From Silvimonas iriomotensis (GTDB lineage Bacteria; Pseudomonadota; Gammaproteobacteria; Burkholderiales; Chitinibacteraceae), in contig NZ_BMLX01000002.1 in NCBI RefSeq assembly GCF_014645535.1, positions 921,021-985,020 of the forward strand: a stretch of DNA of 64,000 bases, given 5' to 3'. The notes below the pieces were generated by a model that was not told the DNA's origin, did not search any database, and saw nothing but the letters and a program-made list of their open reading frames with translations. The translations under genes were made by a program, and so were the position numbers. Shown in pieces: positions 26,921 to 38,282 of the stretch. The first letter of the stretch is position 1, and each line of letters starts with the position of its first letter.

Positions 26921-28558
26921 ATGAAATACCGACTGCTCGCTGGCGTTATCGCCGGCCTGCTCAGTACAGCGACGTTTGCTGAAGGAGAAACAGTCGGAAC
27001 CAGCCGGCTTGATTACCAGCTGCACGACCCTGCTTTCCAGATCAATGACGACACCCGTCTGACCGTTTCCATGCTGTTTGGCGAGACTTCTCCGGAAGCG
27101 ATCGCTGCCTACAACTCGTTGTGGGATCGTCTGCGCGCCGGTTTTGCCATGGAAGACCCGGACAGTGCGCTCGTCACCAAATGGGAAAACTACTACGCCG
27201 CCCGCCCGGAATACCTGAACCGGATTCTGGATCGTGGCCAGCGTTATCTGTTCTATGTTTCCGGCGAAGTCGAAAAACGCGGCATGCCGATGGAACTGGC
27301 GCTCTTGCCCATGATCGAGAGCGCGTACAACCCCAAAGCTGAATCGCCCGCCCGTGCCGCCGGCATGTGGCAGTTCATCCCCGATACCGGCAAGCGCTAT
27401 GGTCTGGAACGGACCTGGTGGTACGACGGCCGCCGCGACGTGGTGGCCGCCACCCAGGCCGCGCTGGACTACCTGGAAGAGCTGCATGGCATGTTCGGCG
27501 ACTGGCAACTGGCGCTGGCCTCTTACAACTGGGGCGAAAACGCGGTCGCCCGCGCCATCGCCAAAAACCAGGCAGCCGGCCTGCCGACCGATTTTGCCAG
27601 CCTGCGCATGCCGGACGAAACCCGCAATTACGTGCCCAAGCTGCTGGCCATCCGCAATATCGTGCAGAACCCGGCCGCGTTTGGCATTGCGCTTAACGAC
27701 ATTCCCAACCGCGCCTACTTTGCCACGGTCAGCCCGGACCGCCACATGGATGTCAAAGTGGCTGCCGAACTGGCAGAAACCCCGGTCGAAGAGTTGCTGC
27801 GGCTGAACCCCGGGTTTATCCGCCCGGTGATTGCCCACAAGGACGAGCGTCTGCTGGTGCTGCCGGCTGACAAGGTCGATGTGTTCCAGAAAAACCTGGC
27901 CAGCTACGACAAGCCGCTGTTGAACTGGCAGCCGTACGTGACGCATCCGGGTGAGAACCTGGACAAACTGGCGGCCTCGTTCGGCATGTCGGTTACTGAA
28001 CTCAAGGACGTCAACGACATCACCAACCGCGAACGCGTTGCCCGGGGCCAGACCATTCTGGTGCCGAAAAACGCAGACGTGAATGCCTCTGAACAGCAAA
28101 CGCTGGTTGCCCTGGCGGCCAACCGCGCGGCAGACCCGGTCGATACCGGCGCCCAGGACAAGCCGCAGGCCCGCCGCCTGCCGGCCGTGGCCATGCGTGA
28201 TGACAGCGCCAATGGCGTGATCTCTTACCGCGTGGCACGTGGCGATACCGTGTTCAATATCGCCAAGCGTTACGGCGTGACCGTGGCCTCGATCAAGTCC
28301 ATGAACGGCCTGCGCAGCAACCATATCCAGCTGGGGCAAACGCTCAAACTGGCCAGCAACGGCAATAGCAACACCGCCGGAATCAAGCGCATCAGCTATA
28401 CCGCACCGGTGGCGCAAAAGTATGTGGTCAAGCGCGGCGATACGCTCAATTCCATCGCCCGCAGCCACAATGTCGATACGGCAGACATCAAGCGCTGGAA
28501 CCCGCAGCAATCGTTCACGCCGGGCGTGCATCTGGTGATTTACCAGCCGAACGGCTAA
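26921..28558 (+). CDS. mltD: Membrane-bound lytic murein transglycosylase D
   Basis: This 545-residue envelope protein cleaves peptidoglycan glycan strands to 1,6-anhydro products. After a signal peptide (MKYRLLAGVIAG...TFA) comes an SLT domain with catalytic Glu133 in LLPMIESAYNP, then AAGMWQFIPDTGKRYGL and LALASYNWGENAV. Three LysM-type peptidoglycan-binding repeats follow (about residues 315-355, 427-470 and 498-541), the last two starting YRVARGDTVFNIA and YVVKRGDTLNSIA. No lipobox cysteine is evident, unlike E. coli MltD. It is monocistronic with its own terminator. Confidence 0.95.
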   Translation: MKYRLLAGVIAGLLSTATFAEGETVGTSRLDYQLHDPAFQINDDTRLTVSMLFGETSPEAIAAYNSLWDRLRAGFAMEDPDSALVTKWENYYAARPEYLNRILDRGQRYLFYVSGEVEKRGMPMELALLPMIESAYNPKAESPARAAGMWQFIPDTGKRYGLERTWWYDGRRDVVAATQAALDYLEELHGMFGDWQLALASYNWGENAVARAIAKNQAAGLPTDFASLRMPDETRNYVPKLLAIRNIVQNPAAFGIALNDIPNRAYFATVSPDRHMDVKVAAELAETPVEELLRLNPGFIRPVIAHKDERLLVLPADKVDVFQKNLASYDKPLLNWQPYVTHPGENLDKLAASFGMSVTELKDVNDITNRERVARGQTILVPKNADVNASEQQTLVALAANRAADPVDTGAQDKPQARRLPAVAMRDDSANGVISYRVARGDTVFNIAKRYGVTVASIKSMNGLRSNHIQLGQTLKLASNGNSNTAGIKRISYTAPVAQKYVVKRGDTLNSIARSHNVDTADIKRWNPQQSFTPGVHLVIYQPNG

Positions 28559-28583
28559 GACGCTCCGCGCGGACAAGCGCCAT

Positions 28584-28614
28584 AAAAAAAGCCTCCGCAT
28601 GCGGAGGCTTTTTT
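28584..28614. terminator. Bidirectional terminator between mltD and uvrA
   Basis: GCCTCCGC/GCGGAGGC perfect stem flanked by A7 and T6 runs, suiting both convergent genes. Confidence 0.93.
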
Positions 28615-28632
28615 GCGTCTGGCCAAGCCGGA

Positions 28633-31488
<2,856 letters not shown>

Positions 31489-31845
31489 GCGCCGTATGCC
31501 AGTCGGAAAAGCCAATCCGTCAATATAACAGAATCGGTCGGTTAAACATGTTGGAACAGATATGGGGGATTTGCAGGATTTCCAGAGGGGGCGGCGTTGA
31601 TGCTTGTGGCCGGGCGCGTCCACATTGACTGACACATTGCGGCGTCATTCCCGCGCAGGCAGAAATCCGGTCAGGCCGCCAGAAGTGGCCTTTGCTGGCC
31701 AGGACCAACCCAGTTGGCAGCGCCTGCGGCGCAGTGTTCTGGATACCCGGGCGTACAAAACGGTGTGTTCATGCAAGCCGCCCACGTCCATCATGCCAAC
31801 CTGATAAACTACGTGTTTCCCGTTGATACAGTTACTTGCGACAGC
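31489..31845. other. Intergenic region between uvrA and fsr, with a decayed dRS3-like repeat
   Basis: This stretch of 357 bases has no credible gene. It must hold the divergent uvrA and fsr promoters, but no convincing pair of boxes stood out. At 31652-31671, ATTCCCGCGCAGGC is followed by AGAAAT, which resembles an eroded copy of the dRS3-type interspersed repeat (ATTCCC-N8-GGGAAT) common in Neisseriales. Confidence 0.4.
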
Positions 31846-33063
31846 ATGCAGAACAGTCTGAGCACGCCGGCCAACGCAGCCGCTTCCAGTGAACAGGGCA
31901 CCGCTTTCCGGGTGCTGGGTGCGATCAGTTTCTCGCACTTGCTCAACGACATGATCCAGTCGTTGATCCTGGCTATTTATCCCATTCTGAAAGGCGGTTT
32001 TAACCTGTCTTTTGCGCAGATTGGCCTGATCACGCTGACGTACCAGATCACGGCATCGCTGCTGCAACCGCTGGTGGGTTTGTATACCGACAAGAAACCG
32101 CAACCGTACTCCTTGCCGATCGGCATGGGTTTTACGCTGTGCGGTTTGCTGCTGCTGTCGGTGGCGCCCAACTTTGGCACCTTGCTGGTCGCGGCCGCGC
32201 TGGTGGGTACGGGATCGTCGATTTTTCATCCGGAATCCAGCCGCGTGGCGCGCATGGCTTCGGGCGGACGACATGGTCTGGCGCAATCGTTGTTCCAGGT
32301 GGGCGGTAATCTGGGGTCGTCGCTGGGCCCCTTGCTGGCGGCGGCGATCATCGTGCCATTCGGCCAGCCCAGCATTGCGTGGTTCTCGCTGGCGGCACTG
32401 GTCGCCATTGCGGTGCTGATCAAGGTGGGCGGCTGGTACAAGGCGCATCATCTGGGCGCGCGCGGCAAGGGTGGACGCAAGGTGGTGCATCACCTGACCA
32501 ACAAGCAGATCGGTTTTTCCATCAGCATCTTGTTGCTGCTGATTTTCTCCAAGTATTTCTACATGGCCAGCATCGGCAGTTATTTCACCTTTTACCTGAT
32601 GCACAAGTTCAACCTGACCGTGCAGGCGGCGCAGGTGCATCTGTTCTTGTTCCTGTTTGCGGTGGCGGCAGGTACGGTGATCGGTGGCCCGATCGGGGAT
32701 CGCATTGGCCGCAAATATGTCATCTGGGCATCGATCCTGGGCGTTGCACCTTTTACACTGATCCTGCCCTACGCCAACCTGTTCTGGACTGGCGTGCTGA
32801 CGGCCATCATTGGCGTCATCCTGGCTTCGGCGTTTTCTGCCATTCTGGTGTACGCGCAAGAACTCATTCCCGGCAAGGTGGGCATGGTCTCGGGGCTGTT
32901 CTTCGGCTTTGCCTTTGGCATGGGCGGGATCGGCGCGGCGGTGCTGGGCTTGCTGGCAGACCGGACCAGCATCGAATTCGTGTATCAGGTATGCGCTTTC
33001 CTGCCATTGATTGGCCTGTTGACCGCATTCCTGCCTAATCTGGAACAACCCGCAAAACAATAA
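31846..33063 (+). CDS. fsr: Fosmidomycin-resistance-type MFS efflux transporter
   Basis: This 405-residue, 12-helix major facilitator follows Fsr: LGAISFSHLLNDMIQSLILAIYPILK, TDKKPQPYSLPIGM, GTGSSIFHPESSRVARMASGGRHGLAQSLFQ (split here as adjacent motifs) and GGPIGDRIGRKYVIW. In E. coli, Fsr exports fosmidomycin and related compounds. ATG 31846 (MQNSLSTPAN) gives a family-sized product; the upstream extension to 31714 looks non-coding. It is followed by a second MFS gene after 36 bases. Confidence 0.9.
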   Translation: MQNSLSTPANAAASSEQGTAFRVLGAISFSHLLNDMIQSLILAIYPILKGGFNLSFAQIGLITLTYQITASLLQPLVGLYTDKKPQPYSLPIGMGFTLCGLLLLSVAPNFGTLLVAAALVGTGSSIFHPESSRVARMASGGRHGLAQSLFQVGGNLGSSLGPLLAAAIIVPFGQPSIAWFSLAALVAIAVLIKVGGWYKAHHLGARGKGGRKVVHHLTNKQIGFSISILLLLIFSKYFYMASIGSYFTFYLMHKFNLTVQAAQVHLFLFLFAVAAGTVIGGPIGDRIGRKYVIWASILGVAPFTLILPYANLFWTGVLTAIIGVILASAFSAILVYAQELIPGKVGMVSGLFFGFAFGMGGIGAAVLGLLADRTSIEFVYQVCAFLPLIGLLTAFLPNLEQPAKQ

Positions 33064-33099
33064 ACGGTGGCCGCAAGGCTGCCGGATTGAACTGATCTG

Positions 33100-34470
33100 A
33101 TGACACCTCTGGAACTTCGCGCTTCGCTCGGTCTGGCCGGGCTGTACGCCTTGCGCATGCTGGGCATGTTTCTGATCCTGCCTGTGTTCGCGGTTTACGC
33201 TGCGCACTTGTCGGGCGGCGACAACCACGCCCTGGTCGGGCTGGCCTTTGGGGCATACGGCTTGACGCAGGCGCTGCTGCAGTTGCCGTTTGGCATGTGG
33301 TCAGACCGGGTCGGTCGCAAGAAGGTGATCTACTTTGGCCTCGTGATGTTTGCCATTGGTAGCCTGGTGTGCGCCAGCGTGACCAGTATCGAAGGCATGA
33401 TTGCCGGCCGGGCGCTGCAAGGCGCCGGCGCGATCTCTGCGGCGATTACCGCGTTGCTGGCAGATCTGACGCGTGAAGAGCATCGCACCAAGGCCATGGC
33501 CATGATTGGCGGCAGTATCGCCATGACTTTCGCGGTTTCGCTGGTCGCGGCGCCCAAACTGGCCAACTGGATTGGCCTGCCGGGGATTTTCCTGCTGACA
33601 GCCTGCCTGACCGTCGCGGCCATCATTGGCGTGTGGAAGGTCATCCCCAGCCCGGCCCTGTCGCGGTTTCACTCTGATGCCGAAGCCAGCGCGGCACGCC
33701 TGCCAGCGGTGCTGAAACACCCGCAACTGCGCCGGCTGAACTACGGTGTGTTTGCGCTGCACGCTGCACAAATGGCCATGTTCACCGTCATGCCGCTGCT
33801 GCTGGCCAGCACCGGCCACGTCCCGGTTGCCAATCACTGGATGGTGTATCTGCCGGTGGTGGTGGTCGGCTTTATTTTCATGGTGCCGGCCGTGATCGTG
33901 GCGGAGAAGCGCAACAAGCTGAAGAATGTCTTTTTGCTGGCCATTGCGCTGATGCTGGTGGCGCAGACCGGCATGGCCTTGTACATGCCCAATCTGACGC
34001 TGATCTGCGTGTGGCTGGGTTTGTACTTCATCGCCTTCAATATTCTGGAAGCCACCCAGCCCAGCCTGATCAGCAAGATCGCCCCGACCGCCGCCAAAGG
34101 CACCGCCATGGGGGTCTATAACACCTGCCAGTCACTGGCGATGTTCGTGGGTTCGGCGGCGGCGGGCTGGCTGTTCCAGCATGGCGGTGCCGCGCCGGTT
34201 TTCTGGTTGTGTGCCGCCCTGATGGCGTTGTGGCTGATTGTCACTTTCGGGCTGCAGCCGCCGCTGCCGGTGAAAACGCAGATGTTCCACATTGGCGAAA
34301 ACTGGCATGGCGATGCCACTCAGCTCACGGCAGACCTCTCTGCCCTGAGCGGCGTCAAAGAAGCGGTGGTGCTGATTGATGAGCGCGTGGCACTACTTAA
34401 AGTACTGCAAAGCGGCTGGGACGAAGCCGGCGTGAAAACGCTGATCGACGCCACCCGCAACGCGGCCTGA
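33100..34470 (+). CDS. yajR: MFS transporter with C-terminal YAM-like domain (YajR type)
   Basis: This 456-residue protein has twelve MFS helices (motif A DRVGRKKVIYFG) and a soluble C-terminal domain of about 65 residues (FHIGENWHGDATQL ... GVKEAVVLIDERVALLKV) with the ferredoxin-like pattern described for the YAM domain of E. coli YajR. The transported substrate is not known. In related betaproteobacteria an MFS gene often precedes ssb. Here a 7.7-kb hexuronate island lies between the two. The stop codon abuts that of the convergent regulator inside the palindrome CCTGATCAGG. Confidence 0.88.
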   Translation: MTPLELRASLGLAGLYALRMLGMFLILPVFAVYAAHLSGGDNHALVGLAFGAYGLTQALLQLPFGMWSDRVGRKKVIYFGLVMFAIGSLVCASVTSIEGMIAGRALQGAGAISAAITALLADLTREEHRTKAMAMIGGSIAMTFAVSLVAAPKLANWIGLPGIFLLTACLTVAAIIGVWKVIPSPALSRFHSDAEASAARLPAVLKHPQLRRLNYGVFALHAAQMAMFTVMPLLLASTGHVPVANHWMVYLPVVVVGFIFMVPAVIVAEKRNKLKNVFLLAIALMLVAQTGMALYMPNLTLICVWLGLYFIAFNILEATQPSLISKIAPTAAKGTAMGVYNTCQSLAMFVGSAAAGWLFQHGGAAPVFWLCAALMALWLIVTFGLQPPLPVKTQMFHIGENWHGDATQLTADLSALSGVKEAVVLIDERVALLKVLQSGWDEAGVKTLIDATRNAA

Positions 34471-35160
34471 TCAGGTCTGCCGGAACAGTTTTTCCAGCAC
34501 CTGATCCAGGTGGCGGGTCATGGCGGCCCGCGCCGCCACCGCGTCATGCGCCGCAATGGCGGCATGAATGGCGCGGTGCTCTGCCACCACGTGCGAAGCC
34601 CATTGCGCCACGCCATAGTGGTTTTCCAGTTGCTGGAACAACGGCGAATAGCGTTTGTTCCATAGCGTCTGGGCCATCTCCTGCAAGACCTCGTTCCCCG
34701 TCATCTCGGCAATCAGCCAGTGAAAACGGCGGTCACTATCATGAAACGCGGGGTTTTCCTCGCTTTCATGGGCCATTTCATCCAGCAGCAAACCCAGTGC
34801 CGCGATCTGCGCCGGGCTGGCACGCTCCGCCGCCAGTGCGGCCAGTTCGCCCTCAAACAGGCTGCGCGCTTCCAGCAAGGCCGTCGCACTGGTGACATCC
34901 GCGCCCGGGGCCGTCACGGCCGGTTCCTCTGCGGCCAGTACAAACACGCCGGTACCGGTCCGGATTTCCACCCAGCCGGCGATCTCCAGCGCAATCAGCG
35001 CCTCCCGCACGGATGAGCGCCCTACCCCCAGTTGCCGCGCCAGATCACGCTCGGCCGGCAATGCCTCGCCCACTTTGAAGCGGCCATCCTTGATGTACTG
35101 GATGATCAGATTCGAAATCTGCCGGTAAAGGCGTTCAACTTTGAGCGTGGGTAAATCCAT
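34471..35160 (-). CDS. GntR/FadR-family regulator of hexuronate genes (UxuR/ExuR-like)
   Basis: This 229-residue transcription factor has an N-terminal winged helix (VGEALPAERDLARQLGVGRSSVREALIALEIAG in overlapping motifs, about residues 25-60) and a C-terminal FCD domain. Metal/effector-binding residues are probably the Asp of DSDRRFH and the histidines in EHRAIHAAI and TRHLDQV. It diverges from uxuA, so it is probably the local repressor responding to a uronate intermediate, as UxuR and ExuR do in E. coli. GGAA lies 7 bases before the ATG. Confidence 0.88.
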   Translation of the reverse strand: MDLPTLKVERLYRQISNLIIQYIKDGRFKVGEALPAERDLARQLGVGRSSVREALIALEIAGWVEIRTGTGVFVLAAEEPAVTAPGADVTSATALLEARSLFEGELAALAAERASPAQIAALGLLLDEMAHESEENPAFHDSDRRFHWLIAEMTGNEVLQEMAQTLWNKRYSPLFQQLENHYGVAQWASHVVAEHRAIHAAIAAHDAVAARAAMTRHLDQVLEKLFRQT

Positions 35161-35275
35161 GCGGCTTTCCTGATAAATACAGAGACTCTGGGGCGAATGT
35201 GCCGCGCCACCAGTGTCATGTCAAAGACTGGGCGAGCTGACTCGGCATTGCTTGAGGTACGTCAATCTGCTCACC

Positions 35276-35304
35276 TTGCGAATGCCTTGATGCGTGGTGA
35301 TACT
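35276..35304 (+). promoter_or_regulatory. Putative sigma-70 promoter of uxuA operon
   Basis: TTGCGA (35276-35281), 17-base spacer, GATACT (35299-35304). The -10 lies inside an inverted repeat. Confidence 0.5.
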
Positions 35305-35332
35305 GCAATCACTTTCAGGTGGCCTGACCACC
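35297..35332. promoter_or_regulatory. Candidate operators for the GntR-family regulator
   Basis: Two inverted repeats lie close together: GTGAT-ACTGCA-ATCAC (35297-35312), overlapping the predicted -10 box, and GGTGG-CCTGA-CCACC (35318-35332), just downstream. The second has the TGG-N5-CCA outline seen in FadR-subfamily sites. Assignment to this regulator is inference from position. Confidence 0.5.
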
Positions 35333-35368
35333 ATACCACATGACCACGAACGTGACCGGAGCAATCCC

Positions 35369-36433
35369 ATGAAAATGACTTTCCGCTGGTACGGCCAGAG
35401 TGATCCCGTCAAGCTGGAGCACATCCGCCAGATTCCCGGCATGTACGGCATCGTCAGCGCGGTATATGACGTCCCGGTGGGCGAGGTCTGGCCCGTCGCC
35501 AGCATCATGGCGCTCAAGCAAGAGATTGAATCGCACGGCCTGGCGTTTGAGGTGATCGAAAGCGTGCCCGTGCATGAGGACATCAAGCTGGGCAAGCCGG
35601 GGCGTGAACAACTGGTGGCCAACTATTGCCAGACGCTGCAGCACCTGGCGCAATGCGGCCTCAAAGTGGTGTGTTACAACTTCATGCCCGTGTTCGACTG
35701 GACCCGCACCTCGCTGGAAAAAAAGCTGGAAGACGGTTCAACCACGCTGGCTTTTGATGTGGACGCCATCAACCGGATCGACCCGGCCGAGGGCATCCAG
35801 CTGCCAGGCTGGGACGCCAGCTACCAGCCCGAAGCCTTGCAGGCCTTGCTGGCCCAATACCGCAACATTGGCGAAGAACAACTGTGGGCCAACCTGGCCT
35901 GGTTCCTGGAACGCGTGATTCCGGTGGCAGAAGCGGCCGGCATCAAGATGGCCATCCACCCGGACGATCCGCCCCGCCCCATCTTTGGCCTGCCACGCAT
36001 TGTCAAAAACCGGGAAGACCTGCAACGGCTGCTGCAGATTGTGGATCGCCCCGCCAACGGGCTGACGCTTTGTTCCGGCTCGCTGGGGGCTGATTGCCAC
36101 AACGATATCGCGGCCATGGTGCGTGAGTTCGCCGGGCGCGGGCGCATCCACTTTGCGCATATGCGCAATGTCCGCCACAACGAGGCTGGCGATTTTCATG
36201 AAACCAGTCACCGTTCTGCCGATGGCTCGCTGGATATGGCAGACATCATGCGAGCGTATTTTGATGCCGGCTTTGAGGGCTATATCCGCCCCGACCATGG
36301 CCGCATGATCTGGGGCGAAACCGGCAAGCCCGGCTACGGCTTGTATGACCGGGCGCTGGGGGCGGTGTATCTCAACGGTTTGTGGGAAGGCATTGCCCGG
36401 GAAGCTGCCGCGCAAAAAGGGGGTGCCCAATGA
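35369..36433 (+). CDS. uxuA: Mannonate dehydratase
   Basis: UxuA (354 aa) dehydrates D-mannonate to 2-keto-3-deoxygluconate. Family blocks include [68 protein letters not shown] and [14 protein letters not shown], with metal-ligand His, Cys and Asp residues visible. The 354-residue size is the compact form rather than the 394-residue E. coli form. ATG 35369 has CGGAG 7 bases upstream. The stop overlaps the next gene (ATGA). Confidence 0.95.
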   Translation: MKMTFRWYGQSDPVKLEHIRQIPGMYGIVSAVYDVPVGEVWPVASIMALKQEIESHGLAFEVIESVPVHEDIKLGKPGREQLVANYCQTLQHLAQCGLKVVCYNFMPVFDWTRTSLEKKLEDGSTTLAFDVDAINRIDPAEGIQLPGWDASYQPEALQALLAQYRNIGEEQLWANLAWFLERVIPVAEAAGIKMAIHPDDPPRPIFGLPRIVKNREDLQRLLQIVDRPANGLTLCSGSLGADCHNDIAAMVREFAGRGRIHFAHMRNVRHNEAGDFHETSHRSADGSLDMADIMRAYFDAGFEGYIRPDHGRMIWGETGKPGYGLYDRALGAVYLNGLWEGIAREAAAQKGGAQ

Positions 36434-37320
36434 GCGCCGCCCAACAAAATGCCCTGCCCTTTCTGCCCGCCGATCTGGCCGGCCAGGTCGCGGTCGTGAC
36501 CGGTGCCGGTGGCGTGCTGTGCAGCGAGCTGGCTGGCGCGCTGGCCCGTGCCGGCATGAAAGTCGCCCTGCTCGACCTTGACCCCGCGGCGGCAGAAGCG
36601 GTCGCCGCCCGCCTGCGTGAGGCCGGGTGCGAGGCCATGGGCATTGGCGCGGACGTCTTGCAGCGGGATTCGCTGGAACACGCCGCAGCACAGATTGCCG
36701 CCACCCTCGGCCCCTGCACGCTGCTGCTCAACGGCGCGGGGGGCAATCATCCCAAGGGCACCACCAGCAAGGAATGGCTGGAGCCTGGTGATCTGGCCGA
36801 CGCAAGCCTGACCAGCTTCTTTGATCTGGACCCAGCCGGGATCAGCTTTGTGTTCAACCTCAATTTCCTGGGTACCTTGTTGCCGACCCAGGTTTTTGCC
36901 CGCCAGATGCTGCTGCCGGACGGGCGGGCACGGGCGGGGGCCAGCATCATCAATGTGTCGTCGATGAATGCGTTCTGTCCGCTGACCAAAATCCCGGCCT
37001 ATAGCGCGGCCAAGGCGGCGGTCAGCAATTTCACGCAGTGGCTGGCGGTGCACTTTTGCAAAACGGGGATTCGCGTCAACGCCATTGCGCCGGGTTTTTT
37101 CCTGACGGCGCAAAACCACAAATTGTTGTTCGATGAAGCCACAGGCGACCCCACCGCGCGCGCCGGCAAGATCCTGGCGCACACGCCCATGGGCCGGTTT
37201 GGCGAAGCGACAGAACTGGCCGGTACGACCTTGTGGCTGGCCAGCCCGGCGGCGTCCGGCTTTGTGAATGGGGTCGTGATTCCGGTGGATGGCGGCTTTG
37301 CCGCGTATGCCGGCGTCTAG
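36430..37320 (+). CDS. uxuB: SDR-family D-mannonate oxidoreductase (fructuronate reductase, YjmF type)
   Basis: This 296-residue short-chain dehydrogenase has the cofactor motif [17 protein letters not shown], catalytic Ser in [10 protein letters not shown] and YSAAKAA. It interconverts D-fructuronate and D-mannonate by analogy to Bacillus YjmF/UxuB; the E. coli UxuB is from a different, longer dehydrogenase family. The inserted segment [18 protein letters not shown] is typical of this subgroup. ATGA coupling to uxuA strongly supports the pathway role. The isomerase uxaC and the KDG kinase/aldolase genes are not in the window. Confidence 0.88.
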   Translation: MSAAQQNALPFLPADLAGQVAVVTGAGGVLCSELAGALARAGMKVALLDLDPAAAEAVAARLREAGCEAMGIGADVLQRDSLEHAAAQIAATLGPCTLLLNGAGGNHPKGTTSKEWLEPGDLADASLTSFFDLDPAGISFVFNLNFLGTLLPTQVFARQMLLPDGRARAGASIINVSSMNAFCPLTKIPAYSAAKAAVSNFTQWLAVHFCKTGIRVNAIAPGFFLTAQNHKLLFDEATGDPTARAGKILAHTPMGRFGEATELAGTTLWLASPAASGFVNGVVIPVDGGFAAYAGV

Positions 37321-37467
37321 TTCCACCCGTCGATCCTGATTTCCTGATTTTCTGATTTACACAAGAACCGCCAGGCACCGTCCCCCGGGACGGCGCCGAG
37401 GACGGCTATACCCCACATCTACACGAACACGGCTTGCTGACCACAAAACCTGGAAAGGGGGAGTCTC

Positions 37468-38193
37468 ATGCAAGCAGTGCAAAACAAACTGGCCCTGGCG
37501 GCAGCCTTGCTGGCCGTAACCGCAGCAACGCACGCTGTTGATGTCGATGTCCGTGGCGAATACCGCACCGGTAGCGAAGCCTGGCGATCGCGCATCAAGA
37601 TCGGCAACCAATGGCAGAACAATTTCGGGGCCTCGCTGGAAGCGGGCATGTTCAACGGCAAGGGCTCGCTTAACGAGTTCAAATCCGATTTCAACGAGAT
37701 CGAAGCCTGGTATCTGTACAAGACCAGCCCGGACGTGACGGTAATCCCGGGCGGCTTTCTGACCTGGAGCAGCGCCGGTTCTGCCATCAAGCCGTATCTG
37801 CGGGTGAACTGGGCCTTTGCCCCGACCTGGCGGGCTGACGTGCGCGCGCGGTATGACCACAACAATTATGACGTGGGCAGCACCTGGCAAATGCCGGCCG
37901 GCTACACCTACTACGGCCGCAACGATCAATGGCAGTTTGATTTCTGGCTGACCAAGTGGATCGGTGACAAGACCGCCGTGGAATACAACTACGCCTGGAA
38001 CCGCAAGGACGATAAGCAGTTCGTCTATAACAACGGCCGCAACTGGCAGTACCTCAACAACCTGAAAGTCAGCTATTCGGTCTCGCCCGTTTTCATCCCG
38101 TATGCCGAGGTGGGTTATCTGGGCAAGGTGGCCAGCCTGGCCAATGACGACAGCGAATGGCGTTTGCGCATCGGTTCGGTGTTCCGTTTCTGA
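37468..38193 (+). CDS. kdgM: KdgM-family oligogalacturonate/oligouronate porin
   Basis: This 241-residue outer-membrane protein has a signal peptide (ending near THA) and an antiparallel beta-barrel with alternating aromatic strands, ending in a C-terminal Phe (GSVFRF) suited to BAM recognition. VRGEYRTGSEAWRSRIKIGNQW is split over two visible motifs of the family start. KdgM porins admit acidic oligosaccharides. Arg- and Lys-rich strands would line a cation-rich pore. A GGAG-like site (AAAGGGGGAG) precedes the ATG. It provides the outer-membrane step for this island. Confidence 0.9.
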   Translation: MQAVQNKLALAAALLAVTAATHAVDVDVRGEYRTGSEAWRSRIKIGNQWQNNFGASLEAGMFNGKGSLNEFKSDFNEIEAWYLYKTSPDVTVIPGGFLTWSSAGSAIKPYLRVNWAFAPTWRADVRARYDHNNYDVGSTWQMPAGYTYYGRNDQWQFDFWLTKWIGDKTAVEYNYAWNRKDDKQFVYNNGRNWQYLNNLKVSYSVSPVFIPYAEVGYLGKVASLANDDSEWRLRIGSVFRF

Positions 38194-38282
38194 TCTGCCG
38201 CCCCTGGCGGCCGGGCAAATCCGGCCGCCGTTCCCGATAGTCTGACAGCCCCGGCGCCCGGCGCCGGCGGCGAGGTATTGCC

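Noticed and set aside
31500-31560. LexA/SOS-box-like CTGTTATATTGACGG before uvrA (minus strand)
   Set aside because: The right half lacks the CAG required by CTG-N10-CAG, so it is not a convincing SOS box.
31714-31845. N-terminal extension of the fsr frame
   Set aside because: It is repeat-like, low in family similarity, and would make the protein far longer than known Fsr.
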